IMG/VR virus record: IMGVR_UViG_3300007734_000495 | Span: 1 to 23,599 of that record | Reading direction: 5' to 3' (one strand) | DNA length: 23,599 nucleotides | Source of the DNA: a virus | In this document: piece by piece, positions 13,907 to 20,850 of the stretch | Layout of the letters: each line of letters starts with the position of its first letter | How positions within the stretch are numbered: position 1 is the first letter of the stretch | Position numbers and translations under genes: made by a program | Notes under the pieces: generated by a model | The model's input: only the letters and a program-made list of their open reading frames with translations | Database searches by the model: none | Told to the model about the DNA's origin: nothing

Positions 13907-15457
13907 TTACCTCAAGCATCTCTGAATCGCATCTACGGTTACGTCAGGGTTATATAGATTGACCGAGTAGAGTTCGTCACTAAACGTCCGGCAAACATCG
14001 GGGATGTCGGTGTTGATGCAGACTGTGCTCCACTGCACGCCATTTGTTTGCTTGAATGAATTTAAACGCCTAATGAAGTTATCATGAACATCGCTGTGCC
14101 CATCTGTGATCATCAATACATCAGCTCGCTCTGAAATTTTAGCCTTGTCTAAGGCGTGGGCTAACACTGCGTTAAAACTCGTGCCGCCTCCGAGAGTCCA
14201 CGTGCAAACAAAATCAATCAGTTGTGCGTTGTCCTTACGATCTTTCTGGAGTTTTACAGACCCGTTTATTTGAGTGTCGAAGAGGTGAATCTGAATCTCG
14301 CGGTTTTGTTTGAGGGCTTCTTCAGCGATCACAAAAGCAATCGCCTTGCTCCACACCTCAGTCTCCCCGTGCATCGAACCGGATACGTCCACATACATCA
14401 CGATGGGTCCTTTGCCGATGTCGCGCCGCGTGGACGTGTAATCCTTTGTCAGCAGAGTTTTCTGTGAGTACTTGAGTGCAAATAGTGCGCTTCCTTCTGG
14501 GCTTGCTGCCAACGCAACTTCAGCAGGGAATGCTTTAGTTACGTCATCGCCGAACCGGGCGCCAGTGATTGATTCGTACGTGTCGCGGGTTTTCCGAGCT
14601 TTCTTACGCTCGTGCCAAATCTTACGGAGCGCTCCAAGTTTCTGTGTGAGTTTCTTTAACTCTTTGTTCTTACGAAGTTTCTCCGCGAGTTTCTTCTTAG
14701 CTTCGAGATCGGCAGCGTGTTTGCCTGCTCCAGAACTATCCCCGTGGAGATTACTGATAGCTTCGTTTACCTCATCGTTTTCCTCAAGAGCTTTATCGAC
14801 AATTTTGTGTGACTGACTTTGAATTTTGTTCTTCGCTTCCTGAATAGCTTCGTTGATTGCTTGCCCTAGTCTCTTACCTTCTGCTCGAATCTTTTCGGCT
14901 TGTTGTTTGTCTCCGTTTTCTACTGCTTTTTGATACTGCTCACGTAACTCCTGCAGCTTTTGATCTGCCGAAGTTAAAAGCTGTACGTCAAACTGTCCGC
15001 TTTCGATTGCCTGCTCAATAACTTTCGACAGTTCGTTGATGATGTTTACCGCATTATTACCTGCGTTGAATTGATCGCCGACTGATCTGCGAATGAGCTC
15101 AGGCCACGCAGCAGCTTGGCTCATGTCGCTCATGATTGAATACCAAATGCCGTTCTCGGGTTTGTAACCCTCAGGCAGTGCAGCCGAATCTCCGTCGCAA
15201 ACTTTACGAAAGTAATCTTCGTATGCGTCTTCAGTCACCAACCACTGCACATTGTCAGCACTATAAAGACGCTCGAAGATCTCCTTGCCAAAACGCGAAA
15301 GTTGTTTGATGTTGTAGTGGTCGATTAAATACGTGACAATCGGACGCGCGTCGCGAATAAAATCCTGCCATAGAAAATCTGCAAGAGCTGAGCAAGCGAG
15401 TGTCAGGGGCTCGTTGTCTACAATCCGGATAATCTCAGAATGCGTTGTCGTGTTCAT
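13907..15457 (-). CDS. VWA (MIDAS) protein, ViaA/CoxE-like
   Basis: 516 aa. The C-terminal third is a von Willebrand A domain with a complete metal-ion site: DVSGS (D357, S359, S361), GGTSFN (T426) and ITDG (D452), surrounded by typical strands (PIVMYVD, IQIHLFDT, ADVLMIT). The N-terminal 150 residues are helical, and residues about 160-295 form long charged coiled coil (QKLQELREQYQKAVENGDKQ and the lysine-rich ELKKLTQKL region). This order, helical N terminus, coil, C-terminal VWA, matches ViaA and related partners of MoxR ATPases. Such VWA proteins bind the AAA+ ring and a target through the MIDAS. It follows the 77-aa and MoxR-like genes with overlapping ends. A CobT-like identity is possible but less likely given the partner. 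Confidence 0.85.
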   Translation of the reverse strand: MNTTTHSEIIRIVDNEPLTLACSALADFLWQDFIRDARPIVTYLIDHYNIKQLSRFGKEIFERLYSADNVQWLVTEDAYEDYFRKVCDGDSAALPEGYKPENGIWYSIMSDMSQAAAWPELIRRSVGDQFNAGNNAVNIINELSKVIEQAIESGQFDVQLLTSADQKLQELREQYQKAVENGDKQQAEKIRAEGKRLGQAINEAIQEAKNKIQSQSHKIVDKALEENDEVNEAISNLHGDSSGAGKHAADLEAKKKLAEKLRKNKELKKLTQKLGALRKIWHERKKARKTRDTYESITGARFGDDVTKAFPAEVALAASPEGSALFALKYSQKTLLTKDYTSTRRDIGKGPIVMYVDVSGSMHGETEVWSKAIAFVIAEEALKQNREIQIHLFDTQINGSVKLQKDRKDNAQLIDFVCTWTLGGGTSFNAVLAHALDKAKISERADVLMITDGHSDVHDNFIRRLNSFKQTNGVQWSTVCINTDIPDVCRTFSDELYSVNLYNPDVTVDAIQRCLR

Positions 15458-15668
15458 GTTGATTTATAGGGTAGAAACGAAGTAATTGAATCTTTTTCTC
15501 CTCCACAAGATGCGCGGAGGAGACCGTGGCAACAATACCTGACTTCAGGATCACATGATAACAATCGTTACCGTTGTGATCCTGTTCGTACTTAACTGCT
15601 ACACCGTCGGCGTCGAAGTCTGTTTCAGTGAGTTCGAAACGGTCAGCTACTAATGTCGCTGATTGCAC
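15435..15668 (-). CDS. Unknown 77-aa protein between the ATPase and VWA genes
   Basis: It starts at GTG 15668, overlapping the ATPase by 26 bases, and ends 23 bases inside the VWA gene. The sequence suggests a small beta barrel (VAVKYEQDHNGNDCYHVILK, then GIVATVSSAHLV). No family is recognised. Double overlap with both partners suggests a dedicated subunit or expression coupler of the machine. The long overlaps argue that the frame is real, but the GTG start is uncertain. Confidence 0.62.
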   Translation of the reverse strand: MQSATLVADRFELTETDFDADGVAVKYEQDHNGNDCYHVILKSGIVATVSSAHLVEEKKIQLLRFYPINQHEHDNAF

Positions 15669-16830
15669 GGGCCAAGGTGTCGCAGTGGTTTTGTAGATTC
15701 TGCTGGAGTTTCACACCTGATGCCCGTGTTGTCACGGACATTCGGAATCGAGTGCCATCCAGAATCTCCCCTACTTTATCGCGAACAGTCTGCATGTCTT
15801 TGTGATACTTGCGGAGATTAACCACAAAATCATTTAAATCGCCCAGACCTTTGGCTTTGTATTTGTGGGAGTGAGCCGTGTACTCCGCCATAATTCCAGC
15901 AGCAGCTCGCTTGGCATCGTTAAATACCCGATCCGCTGTGGGAATTTCCTGCTCAAGAACCTCTTTAATAGTGTCTTGATCTTCCCGAGTCTGGTACACG
16001 ATGTGAATCAGACTGTTATGGAGATGCTCTGCATACAGTTCGTCATCACCTTGCACCAAAGCCCAGGCTTTGAGGAATTTTAGAATCTGTACTCGACGAC
16101 GATCACTGATCGTGATGTTGCGACTGGCCAACATCTCCCAGACATTGCTAAAGCGATCTAGAAACTCTTCCGATACGGTTATGTCGTTCGCTGCTTGCTG
16201 CAGTTGCTGCAGTTCTTTCAGCGTTAGGTGGTCACCTACTTCAGGGCGCACAACCAAACCTAAAGCCCACTCATCGAGCTTACGTTTGGATACTGGTTTC
16301 TTTAGAACATCAACCGTGGGTCGGAACAGGAATCGATCCGCAAATGCTTGCAACGATTCTTCGTCGGGCCAACTGTTTGTCGCAGCAACAATGGATTGAA
16401 TAGGCGTTTCGACAACAGTTTTACCGTTGTTAAAGGTGCGTTCGTTCAGCAGCGTTAGCAGAGAGTTCAGGATTGCCGAACTACCTCTAAAGAGCTCATC
16501 CAGGAAACCAATGTGAGCGTCTGGCAGGTAACCAGTAATGTCTCTCGTGTATTCATCTTTCAGCAGTTTGGTAACTGCTACGGGACCGAACACCTCAGAG
16601 GGATCCGTTGTCGGTGTCAGCAAATAACCGAAATAATTCGCACCGTTAATACCTCTGCAGATATTACGGACTAAATCAGATTTGCCGGTGCCAGGAACCC
16701 CAAGCAAAAAAGCGTTTTGCTTGCTTAGAAGTGTCGCTAACAAACCGTCGATAACAAACTCACGCTCCAACGTGGAGGCGTTAAGTGCGCCACGAAAGTT
16801 TTGTAGCTTGGTGAACAAGGTGTCGTTCAT
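15643..16830 (-). CDS. MoxR/RavA-like AAA+ ATPase
   Basis: 395 aa. Walker A GVPGTGKSDL (44-53), the MoxR-type segment LLTPTTDPSEVFGPVAV (70-86) and GYLPDAHIGFLDELFRGSS (100-118, with Walker B D111/E112), then ILNSLLTLLNERTFNNG (120-136), sensor 1 AATNSWP (149-155), the DR of an arginine region (165-166) and sensor 2 ISDRRRVQILKFLKAWAL (241-258). The spacing closely follows E. coli RavA, including the STPEEVFGP-like motif. A helical C-terminal region (270-395) is extra. MoxR proteins act as chaperone-like remodelling machines with VWA partners, and a VWA gene follows two positions downstream. CobS is the main alternative, but the RavA-specific segments favour RavA-like. Confidence 0.88.
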   Translation of the reverse strand: MNDTLFTKLQNFRGALNASTLEREFVIDGLLATLLSKQNAFLLGVPGTGKSDLVRNICRGINGANYFGYLLTPTTDPSEVFGPVAVTKLLKDEYTRDITGYLPDAHIGFLDELFRGSSAILNSLLTLLNERTFNNGKTVVETPIQSIVAATNSWPDEESLQAFADRFLFRPTVDVLKKPVSKRKLDEWALGLVVRPEVGDHLTLKELQQLQQAANDITVSEEFLDRFSNVWEMLASRNITISDRRRVQILKFLKAWALVQGDDELYAEHLHNSLIHIVYQTREDQDTIKEVLEQEIPTADRVFNDAKRAAAGIMAEYTAHSHKYKAKGLGDLNDFVVNLRKYHKDMQTVRDKVGEILDGTRFRMSVTTRASGVKLQQNLQNHCDTLARAISDISS

Positions 16831-16857
16831 GGTTTTTAGAGAGGAGTGTGAAAAGAT

Positions 16858-17085
16858 TTATTGAAGCGTCTCACTGAGCAGCGGCACTGCTCGTGGACGA
16901 GGAAACGGAATGTACACCGCACTGATCCAACATTCTGTCGACAGAAGGTTGTTTACCACCGCAAGGCGTTCGCAAGCGAATTCGAATGTTGTAAACGTCA
17001 CCGCCTCCAGAACATCGTTGGTATAAGTCTCGATGTCTTTTAGAAAACCGTGTGCGGATTCGATTGTGTACGAAAGACGTTTCAT
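16858..17085 (-). CDS. Unknown 75-aa protein coupled to the DUF3150-like gene
   Basis: Helical N-terminal half (AHGFLKDIETYTNDVLEAVT) and a Pro-rich C terminus (IPFPRPRAVP). Not recognised. Its ATG overlaps the preceding stop by one base (TAATG), and a strong Shine-Dalgarno AGGAGG lies 10 bases before it, within the end of the preceding gene. The ATPase gene starts 27 bases further on. A 74-aa ORF in another frame here is a shadow. Confidence 0.7.
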   Translation of the reverse strand: MKRLSYTIESAHGFLKDIETYTNDVLEAVTFTTFEFACERLAVVNNLLSTECWISAVYIPFPRPRAVPLLSETLQ

Positions 17086-18284
17086 TAAAAGTCAACCTCC
17101 TCGGTCTTGGTTTCGGGTTCTGTTAAATCAGAGAGCAGTTGATCCAGATTTTCTCCTGCAGCTCCAATCAATTCTTTACGTTGTTCGATCAGTTTGTTCA
17201 GATGTTTCGACCGCTGTGCATACACATCGATCTCCACGTTTGCGTCCTTGATCAGAAGATTTAAAACATTAGAGTTTTCTGCGTTCTTGATTCGATCGCA
17301 GAGCGATTTATAAGTTGATGAAAGTGCAAGAGATTGCTTAAGTGTTTCCAAACCTTTAGAGCTGTCACGTGACTCACAGATCTGAGATAATTCGGCACGA
17401 ATTTCATCTTGAACAGCATAGAAATCCTCTGTTCCTTTCTGTCGAACAGCACGGTCCGTGGCTTGAATGTCGTTCCCTGCTTGAAGAAGTCGATCCGCGA
17501 GCACAGAAAGTTCTTCGAAGCCAGACACACTATCGCTAATGAGTTTCAGCTTTTGCGCTGTGATCTGCCAACTGCCGCGTTTCTTATCGCCGCCAGTTTG
17601 TTGGCGTCCGATCTTCGTTATTGAGCGAACGTCAAGGTCATCAAGCAGCTCGGCGCCAAGCAATAGTGCTCTGTCTGCCGCATTTTTACGGGCTGCTTCA
17701 AGGACTTGCTGCGTATTGATTTGATTCTCATAAGCGACGAGTGATTGAAAGTCGCCCTCAATCGGTTTGCTTACACGCTCCATGGAAACAGGCAAAGGAC
17801 CCAAGACCGATACGCGAATCGGCGCTTTATACTCTTCCTTTGTGGGGAAGAACTTCATGTAGGCGTCGAAAGCCAGTTTGAATTCGTCTGAGTCTTCAAA
17901 CAACGGTTTCAAGATACCTTCAGCAGTTTGCTGCCAAGACTCATATTCTTGCTCCCACAGGTCTTTAAGTCTGTCGTTCGCATCTTGAGCGGCTTTACGA
18001 ATATCTTTTATGAGTTCATTAGCCAAATAAAAGTAGGAAGAAGTGACAAAGTGAGCGTCACCACTATGAATGCAGTAGCTGTCATAAAGATCACGCTGCA
18101 TGACGCGAAGTGAATCAAGCTCTGCTTTAAGCGCATTTGAAAGATTGGGGCGAAGGCTGACGGTATTATTACGTTGAAGAGTTTCAACTACCGTTTTCGG
18201 AAGTTTGAGGTCATCAAACTTGATCTGAACCGATTGCCGAACGTCTGCCGAAATAGAGCAGGTCAGCAAGTAATGGGTGGTCAT
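17085..18284 (-). CDS. DUF3150-like helical protein, first gene of the AAA+/VWA operon
   Basis: 399 aa, mostly helix. The N terminus has two short strands (HYLLTCSISADVRQ) followed by SLRPNLSNALKAELDSLRVM (47-66) and a long helix ending LWEQEYESWQQTAEG. This layout (strand, then an RxxL helix, then a Y...W segment) is what I remember of DUF3150 proteins, which in phages and proteobacteria sit beside MoxR and VWA genes. A Lys/Gly-rich break (GRQQTGGDKKRGSW, about 235-248) and a coiled-coil C terminus (LNKLIEQRKELIGAAGENL) follow; the tail is acidic (EPETKTEEVDF). The family call is moderate; the operon context supports it. It may be a scaffold or substrate recognised by the ATPase/VWA pair. 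Confidence 0.68.
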   Translation of the reverse strand: MTTHYLLTCSISADVRQSVQIKFDDLKLPKTVVETLQRNNTVSLRPNLSNALKAELDSLRVMQRDLYDSYCIHSGDAHFVTSSYFYLANELIKDIRKAAQDANDRLKDLWEQEYESWQQTAEGILKPLFEDSDEFKLAFDAYMKFFPTKEEYKAPIRVSVLGPLPVSMERVSKPIEGDFQSLVAYENQINTQQVLEAARKNAADRALLLGAELLDDLDVRSITKIGRQQTGGDKKRGSWQITAQKLKLISDSVSGFEELSVLADRLLQAGNDIQATDRAVRQKGTEDFYAVQDEIRAELSQICESRDSSKGLETLKQSLALSSTYKSLCDRIKNAENSNVLNLLIKDANVEIDVYAQRSKHLNKLIEQRKELIGAAGENLDQLLSDLTEPETKTEEVDF

Positions 18285-18325
18285 TTGGGTTAGTTAAACA
18301 AATTGTTGTGGTGAGCGTAAGTAAA

Positions 18326-18349
18326 GAACCCTCTCGATGGAGAGGGCTC
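18326..18349 (-). terminator. Terminator-like hairpin before the AAA+/VWA operon
   Basis: A 10-bp stem (18326-18335 with 18340-18349, one wobble) with a 4-base loop. On the minus strand a moderately T-rich TTTACTT follows. It ends the small-gene unit to its right and precedes the DUF3150-like gene by 41 bases of A/C-rich leader. Confidence 0.6.
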
Positions 18350-18356
18350 GTGTACT

Positions 18357-18388
18357 CCTCTGCTCAGGGGCTGACCCCTCAGGAGAGG
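18357..18388. other. Long imperfect hairpin directly after the 53-aa gene
   Basis: A stem of 12 pairs with two single mismatches (18357-18370 with 18375-18388) closes a 4-base CTGA loop. It abuts the TAA at 18389 and lies 7 bases from the next hairpin. There is no T run, so it may block 3' exonucleases or act together with the neighbouring terminator. Confidence 0.55.
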
Positions 18389-18550
18389 TTAGCGGGTTTT
18401 ACAGGAAATGTCACCTGCTTCATGGTTTTTACAGGATTGACTTGTAGTGCTTGATACATTAGGGTCGGCGCCCAGTAAACCCATGAAGGTAATGGCACAA
18501 GCGAATGTGGCGATTCCGTAGCAGATGACGTTGTTCAGGGTATTCAGCAT
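18389..18550 (-). CDS. Small membrane protein (53 aa)
   Basis: ATG at 18548-18550, TAA at 18389-18391. The N-terminal half is hydrophobic (VICYGIATFACAITFMGLLG, residues 8-27), enough for one transmembrane helix or an uncleaved signal; the C-terminal half is polar with three Cys-containing turns (QSCKNHEAGDISCKTR). It starts 5 bases after the stop of the preceding gene, and two hairpins follow its stop. This position supports a real gene. Function unknown; a holin-like or membrane-effector role cannot be distinguished. Confidence 0.6.
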   Translation of the reverse strand: MLNTLNNVICYGIATFACAITFMGLLGADPNVSSTTSQSCKNHEAGDISCKTR

Positions 18551-18555
18551 GAGTC

Positions 18556-18978
18556 CTATTTGATTCGCGTGAACGCAAGAACGATTTTATCGGTAAGCTC
18601 ATCGCAAGCTCCTGAAGCAACAAGCTGCTCTGCCTCATGTTTGAGGCACATCTTCGCCAACTTTAAGTCGCCTTCAAGTTTGGCTACCTTTGCAGCAAGT
18701 TTTTCAAGCTTCGTATGCTGCGTGGGCTTGCGGTGAATACGCACAACGATGTTGGTGTTGAAAGCAGGAAATCTGAACCTGCTTTCTTCTCCTGCAAATA
18801 AGCGCAGATCGATACCTTCCGACTCTGCAATAGTTACGTCTCTCAGGAGATTGTCTTTGGCGGCGTTGTACGGAACACCAAAGGAATCGTTTAGTTGCTT
18901 CTGTGCGCCGTCGAACTCATCAAAAGCTTCGGCGGCAACGGCACCTAATGAAACAAGCTCAGAGGTTTTAATGGTCAT
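18556..18978 (-). CDS. Unknown protein with a C-terminal coiled coil
   Basis: 140 aa from the ATG at 18978; the frame is open to 19044, but the candidate promoter at 19040-19068 and the leader argue for the shorter form. The N-terminal part is acidic (AEAFDEFDGAQKQLNDSF); the C-terminal part is coiled coil (KLEKLAAKVAKLEGDLKLAK, about 90-109). No family is recognised. The leader before the ATG (TACATTCACATCA) resembles the leader of the repeated cassettes further right. Confidence 0.7.
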   Translation of the reverse strand: MTIKTSELVSLGAVAAEAFDEFDGAQKQLNDSFGVPYNAAKDNLLRDVTIAESEGIDLRLFAGEESRFRFPAFNTNIVVRIHRKPTQHTKLEKLAAKVAKLEGDLKLAKMCLKHEAEQLVASGACDELTDKIVLAFTRIK

Positions 18979-19039
18979 AGGAGTTTGATGTGAATGTAGG
19001 CGCGCCACGTTGGTTCGGGTCGGTGCCACCCGTATGCGC

Positions 19040-19068
19040 AGCATAGCAGTTTGGGAGTTTTATGTAAA
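19040..19068 (-). promoter_or_regulatory. Sigma-70-like promoter for the 18978 gene
   Basis: The minus strand reads TTTACA (19068-19063), a 17-base spacer and TATGCT (19045-19040). This matches the -35 at five of six positions and the -10 at four of six. It gives a leader of about 55 bases to the ATG at 18978 and lies downstream of a terminator for the preceding gene. Confidence 0.45.
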
Positions 19069-19123
19069 TGGATGAGTCGGGACCGGGGGAATCAAACCCC
19101 ACTCATGCCGCGATCAAACTCCC
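19053..19123. other. Nested inverted repeats (tRNA-like T-arm, not a full tRNA)
   Basis: An outer 8-bp repeat (19053-19060 with 19116-19123) encloses a 6-bp repeat ATGAGT/ACTCAT (19072-19077 with 19101-19106), which in turn encloses GGGG/CCCC (19085-19088 with 19097-19100). On the minus strand the inner part GGGGTTTGATTCCCC looks like a tRNA T-arm. No matching D-arm or anticodon arm is seen. It could be a structured leader or a tRNA remnant. Confidence 0.4.
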
Positions 19124-19125
19124 AT

Positions 19126-19153
19126 AAAAACGCGACAGCCTTCAGGCGTCCCG
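19126..19153 (-). terminator. Rho-independent terminator after the 80-aa gene
   Basis: On the minus strand GACGCC-TGAA-GGC(T)GTC forms a 6-bp stem with one bulge and a tetraloop, with further pairing of flanking CG bases, followed by TTTTT (19130-19126). It lies 33 bases after the stop at 19186. Confidence 0.6.
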
Positions 19154-19185
19154 CCGCACTCTATTACTTTACCAAAGGTAAATAG

Positions 19186-19428
19186 TCAGCGTTTAGGGTA
19201 AACCGCAAGCTGATGTTTCTGTAAATCCACGTGCTCTTTAAGCACAAGTTCTTTCGCGTGGGCCTCAGTCTTAGCCTCGATTGTGCACTTGTAAGACCAG
19301 CCAGTCTTGCCCTTACGAGCGAAAACGTCAAACTTACGGGTCTTGTTAATGGTGTGTTGAAACGACACGGGTTGGAAATAACCGCTCGTGAGTTTAACCA
19401 GTTTAGCTGTCTTCCATGTTCGAAACAA
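19186..19428 (-). CDS. Unknown 80-aa basic protein
   Basis: The core KFDVFARKGKTGWSYKCTIE, followed by EAHAKELVLKEH (residues 32-65), suggests a small beta-hairpin plus helix domain. The start is TTG at 19428, or GTG at 19368 (residue 21); no ATG exists in frame. It follows the AT-rich control region and has its own terminator, so it may be a single-gene unit. No family is recognised. Confidence 0.6.
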   Translation of the reverse strand: MFRTWKTAKLVKLTSGYFQPVSFQHTINKTRKFDVFARKGKTGWSYKCTIEAKTEAHAKELVLKEHVDLQKHQLAVYPKR

Positions 19429-19440
19429 ATGATCGTTTAA

Positions 19441-19681
19441 GATTTAGTTCTGAGATAATCTGAGTACTTTACAGATCACATACTAGATAGCTTGGAGGTC
19501 AGAGAATTAAGAAAAACTTTTAATTACCTAGAAAAATTTAACGTGATTTTCTAGATCTTTAAATAGTTATAGTTTTGTGTGATCTAGATAACATTTTAGA
19601 TCAAAGCTTTGGTTTAGTGTAACGGAATGAACTACAAGGGTTTGTGTTCGGTTTTACTGTATAAACAGATACAGCAAGTTC
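19441..19681. promoter_or_regulatory. AT-rich non-coding region with inverted repeats
   Basis: Together with the flank to 19789 this is the longest stretch without a confident gene. It holds two clear inverted repeats: CTAGAAAA/TTTTCTAG (19528-19535 with 19547-19554) and TGATCTA/TAGATCA (19580-19586 with 19597-19603). There are also further scattered CTAGAT or AGATC words. It lies upstream of the minus-strand 19428 gene and of the possible + strand ORF at 19682, so it may be a divergent control region with operators. A replication origin is an alternative. No DnaA box of the TTATCCACA type is seen. Confidence 0.5.
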
Positions 19682-19813
19682 ATGAAACCGGCTTACTTGG
19701 TTTATTTGGCAAACGTGCGTAAGGAATTAGCACGCAAGCACGCTGAGAATGTTCGGCAATTTAAGTGTGATCTGGGCAGCTCTGCTCCCTCAAAAGCTCC
19801 TATCATCGTTTAG
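19682..19813 (+). CDS. Possible 43-aa + strand ORF
   Basis: ATG at 19682-19684, TAG at 19811-19813. The product is basic and helical at first (YLVYLANVRKELARKHAENV) with a Ser/Pro-rich end. It overlaps the end of the convergent minus-strand gene by 24 bases. Upstream lies the AT-rich control region and a TATAAA at 19659-19664. Without homologues this may be chance. Confidence 0.35.
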   Translation: MKPAYLVYLANVRKELARKHAENVRQFKCDLGSSAPSKAPIIV

Positions 19814-19987
19814 TTTTTCGATCTGTTTCTCTAGAACAGATCCTTGATGCGCCATGGCGAAACCATCGGCGAATCCGCTCGCGAAGATAAAAACATCTTT
19901 ATCCGTGACAAAGTTGCGCTGTGTCTCCATCACAAGGTGTTCTCCTTGTTCGGATTCGATCTGAACCTTAACTTTGTAGTAATTCAT
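19790..19987 (-). CDS. Unknown 65-aa protein
   Basis: The start is taken at ATG 19987 because the longer frame runs through the repeated hairpin cassette. A beta-rich first part (YYKVKVQIESEQGEHLVMET) and a helical end (VLEKQIEKLND) are visible. No family is recognised. It is the gene served by cassette copy 1 and ends its cluster. Confidence 0.65.
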   Translation of the reverse strand: MNYYKVKVQIESEQGEHLVMETQRNFVTDKDVFIFASGFADGFAMAHQGSVLEKQIEKLNDDRSF

Positions 19988-20029
19988 GATCTGAGGATGT
20001 TGTATGAAGGCGGCCCCGCGAAGCGGGAG
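19988..20029 (-). repeat. Hairpin-leader cassette, copy 1
   Basis: The conserved 18-mer GGCCCCGCGAAGCGGGAG (+ strand, 20012-20029; one base change from the other copies, in the loop) forms CCCGC/GCGGG. It starts 4 bases after the stop of the upstream gene. The leader to the ATG is CT- and A-rich and diverges from copies 2-4. Confidence 0.8.
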
Positions 20030-20033
20030 GAGA

Positions 20034-20264
20034 TCAAACTGGCTGCTCCCGTTGAATGAACGCAACTTGCGCCATGCCGCGTGGGCGTAATTCTATGTAA
20101 TCGCCACAGTCGTAACGGTCGCACCGGACACCATTCCAACCAATCTCACGTTTGGCTCGCCGCACCGCTGTTACATCCGTAGCTTCGATGCAGTACTTTT
20201 CGACCCAGCTGTAGTTAGCTTGGCCGCCAAATGTGTCGGTGACTTCGATGAAGTAAAAAGCCAT
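20034..20264 (-). CDS. Unknown 76-aa phage protein
   Basis: Contains DTFGGQANYSWVEKYCIE (10-27), a motif I associate with a widespread family of small phage proteins of unknown function, then a helix (VTAVRRAKREIG) and a beta end. It starts 12 bases after the preceding stop, with a short ATCATC leader. Confidence 0.75.
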   Translation of the reverse strand: MAFYFIEVTDTFGGQANYSWVEKYCIEATDVTAVRRAKREIGWNGVRCDRYDCGDYIELRPRGMAQVAFIQREQPV

Positions 20265-20276
20265 GATGATTACAAG

Positions 20277-20507
20277 TTAAATGGATTGAAAAACAGGGTG
20301 TTCATAATTAGGTCGAACCAACCACATGTCGTAGGCTCGGTCAACACGAATCACGCCACGAAGTTCAAGTGATGATGCAACTCGGCGCGAGTCACGATCA
20401 CACTGAATGTGAAACGCTCGGTCAATCGCAGGCCCATAAAGTTCAATTTGTCGCCGCATGAATCCGATCATCTGCCGCTGCAGATAACCAAATGGTTGTG
20501 TCTTCAT
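20277..20507 (-). CDS. Small winged-helix-like protein
   Basis: 76 aa from the ATG at 20507; the longer frame overlaps the upstream gene and is rejected. RDSRRVASSLELRGVIRVDR (38-57) followed by YDMWLVRPN resembles the recognition helix and wing of a small wHTH protein. This fits an early phage transcriptional regulator, but the domain is too short to name. Confidence 0.66.
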   Translation of the reverse strand: MKTQPFGYLQRQMIGFMRRQIELYGPAIDRAFHIQCDRDSRRVASSLELRGVIRVDRAYDMWLVRPNYEHPVFQSI

Positions 20508-20523
20508 AATTAGTTTGTTGAAA

Positions 20524-20850
20524 TTACTGTTGGAAAGACGGAAGCTCGGGCTGCGTGGATACCTTTGTAACCTTGCCGGGTTCAAATGATTGCCACCGAT
20601 TAAATTCAGAGACAGTTACATTCACTCGGACAGAGTGTCGGTTTGTCCAGCTGGCGAAGTCTTTATCGAGTTGATAAAGCCCACCCCAATCACATCCTTC
20701 GTTGAAAGATGCAACGATGTGACCATAAGATCCCAGACACACAATTAGTCTGCGGGGCTTACCATTTGCATCATTGGATGTGCAGATGTGCAGCACGTTA
20801 TTAACGCGCCGGACGTTGAGATCATCCTCGTAATGTACAAAGTAAGTCAT
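20524..20850 (-). CDS. Unknown 108-aa protein
   Basis: Mainly beta at the start (TYFVHYEDDLNVRRVNNVLH, RLIVCLGSYGHIVASF) with a C-terminal polar tail. No family is recognised. Its ATG overlaps the stop of the zinc-ribbon gene by four bases, so translation is coupled. Confidence 0.72.
   Translation of the reverse strand: MTYFVHYEDDLNVRRVNNVLHICTSNDANGKPRRLIVCLGSYGHIVASFNEGCDWGGLYQLDKDFASWTNRHSVRVNVTVSEFNRWQSFEPGKVTKVSTQPELPSFQQ

Noticed and set aside
14472-14816. 114-aa + strand ORF
   Set aside because: It is a shadow of the coiled-coil part of the VWA gene; Ser/Phe-rich composition is typical of antisense frames.
15643-16830. CobS (cobaltochelatase) identity for the AAA+ gene
   Set aside because: The DPSEVFGP and GYLPDAHIGFLDE segments follow RavA/MoxR, and no cobalamin-pathway gene is present.
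19078-19153. A tRNA gene on the minus strand (T-arm-like GGGGTTTGATTCCCC and CGGGAC/GTCCCG ends)
   Set aside because: No D-arm or 5-bp anticodon stem with a 7-base loop can be drawn, the T stem has a mismatch, and the 5' part forms a better rho-independent terminator.
19988-20065. Longer start of the 65-aa gene
   Set aside because: The added codons read through the repeated hairpin cassette; the ATG at 19987 sits at the normal place after the leader.
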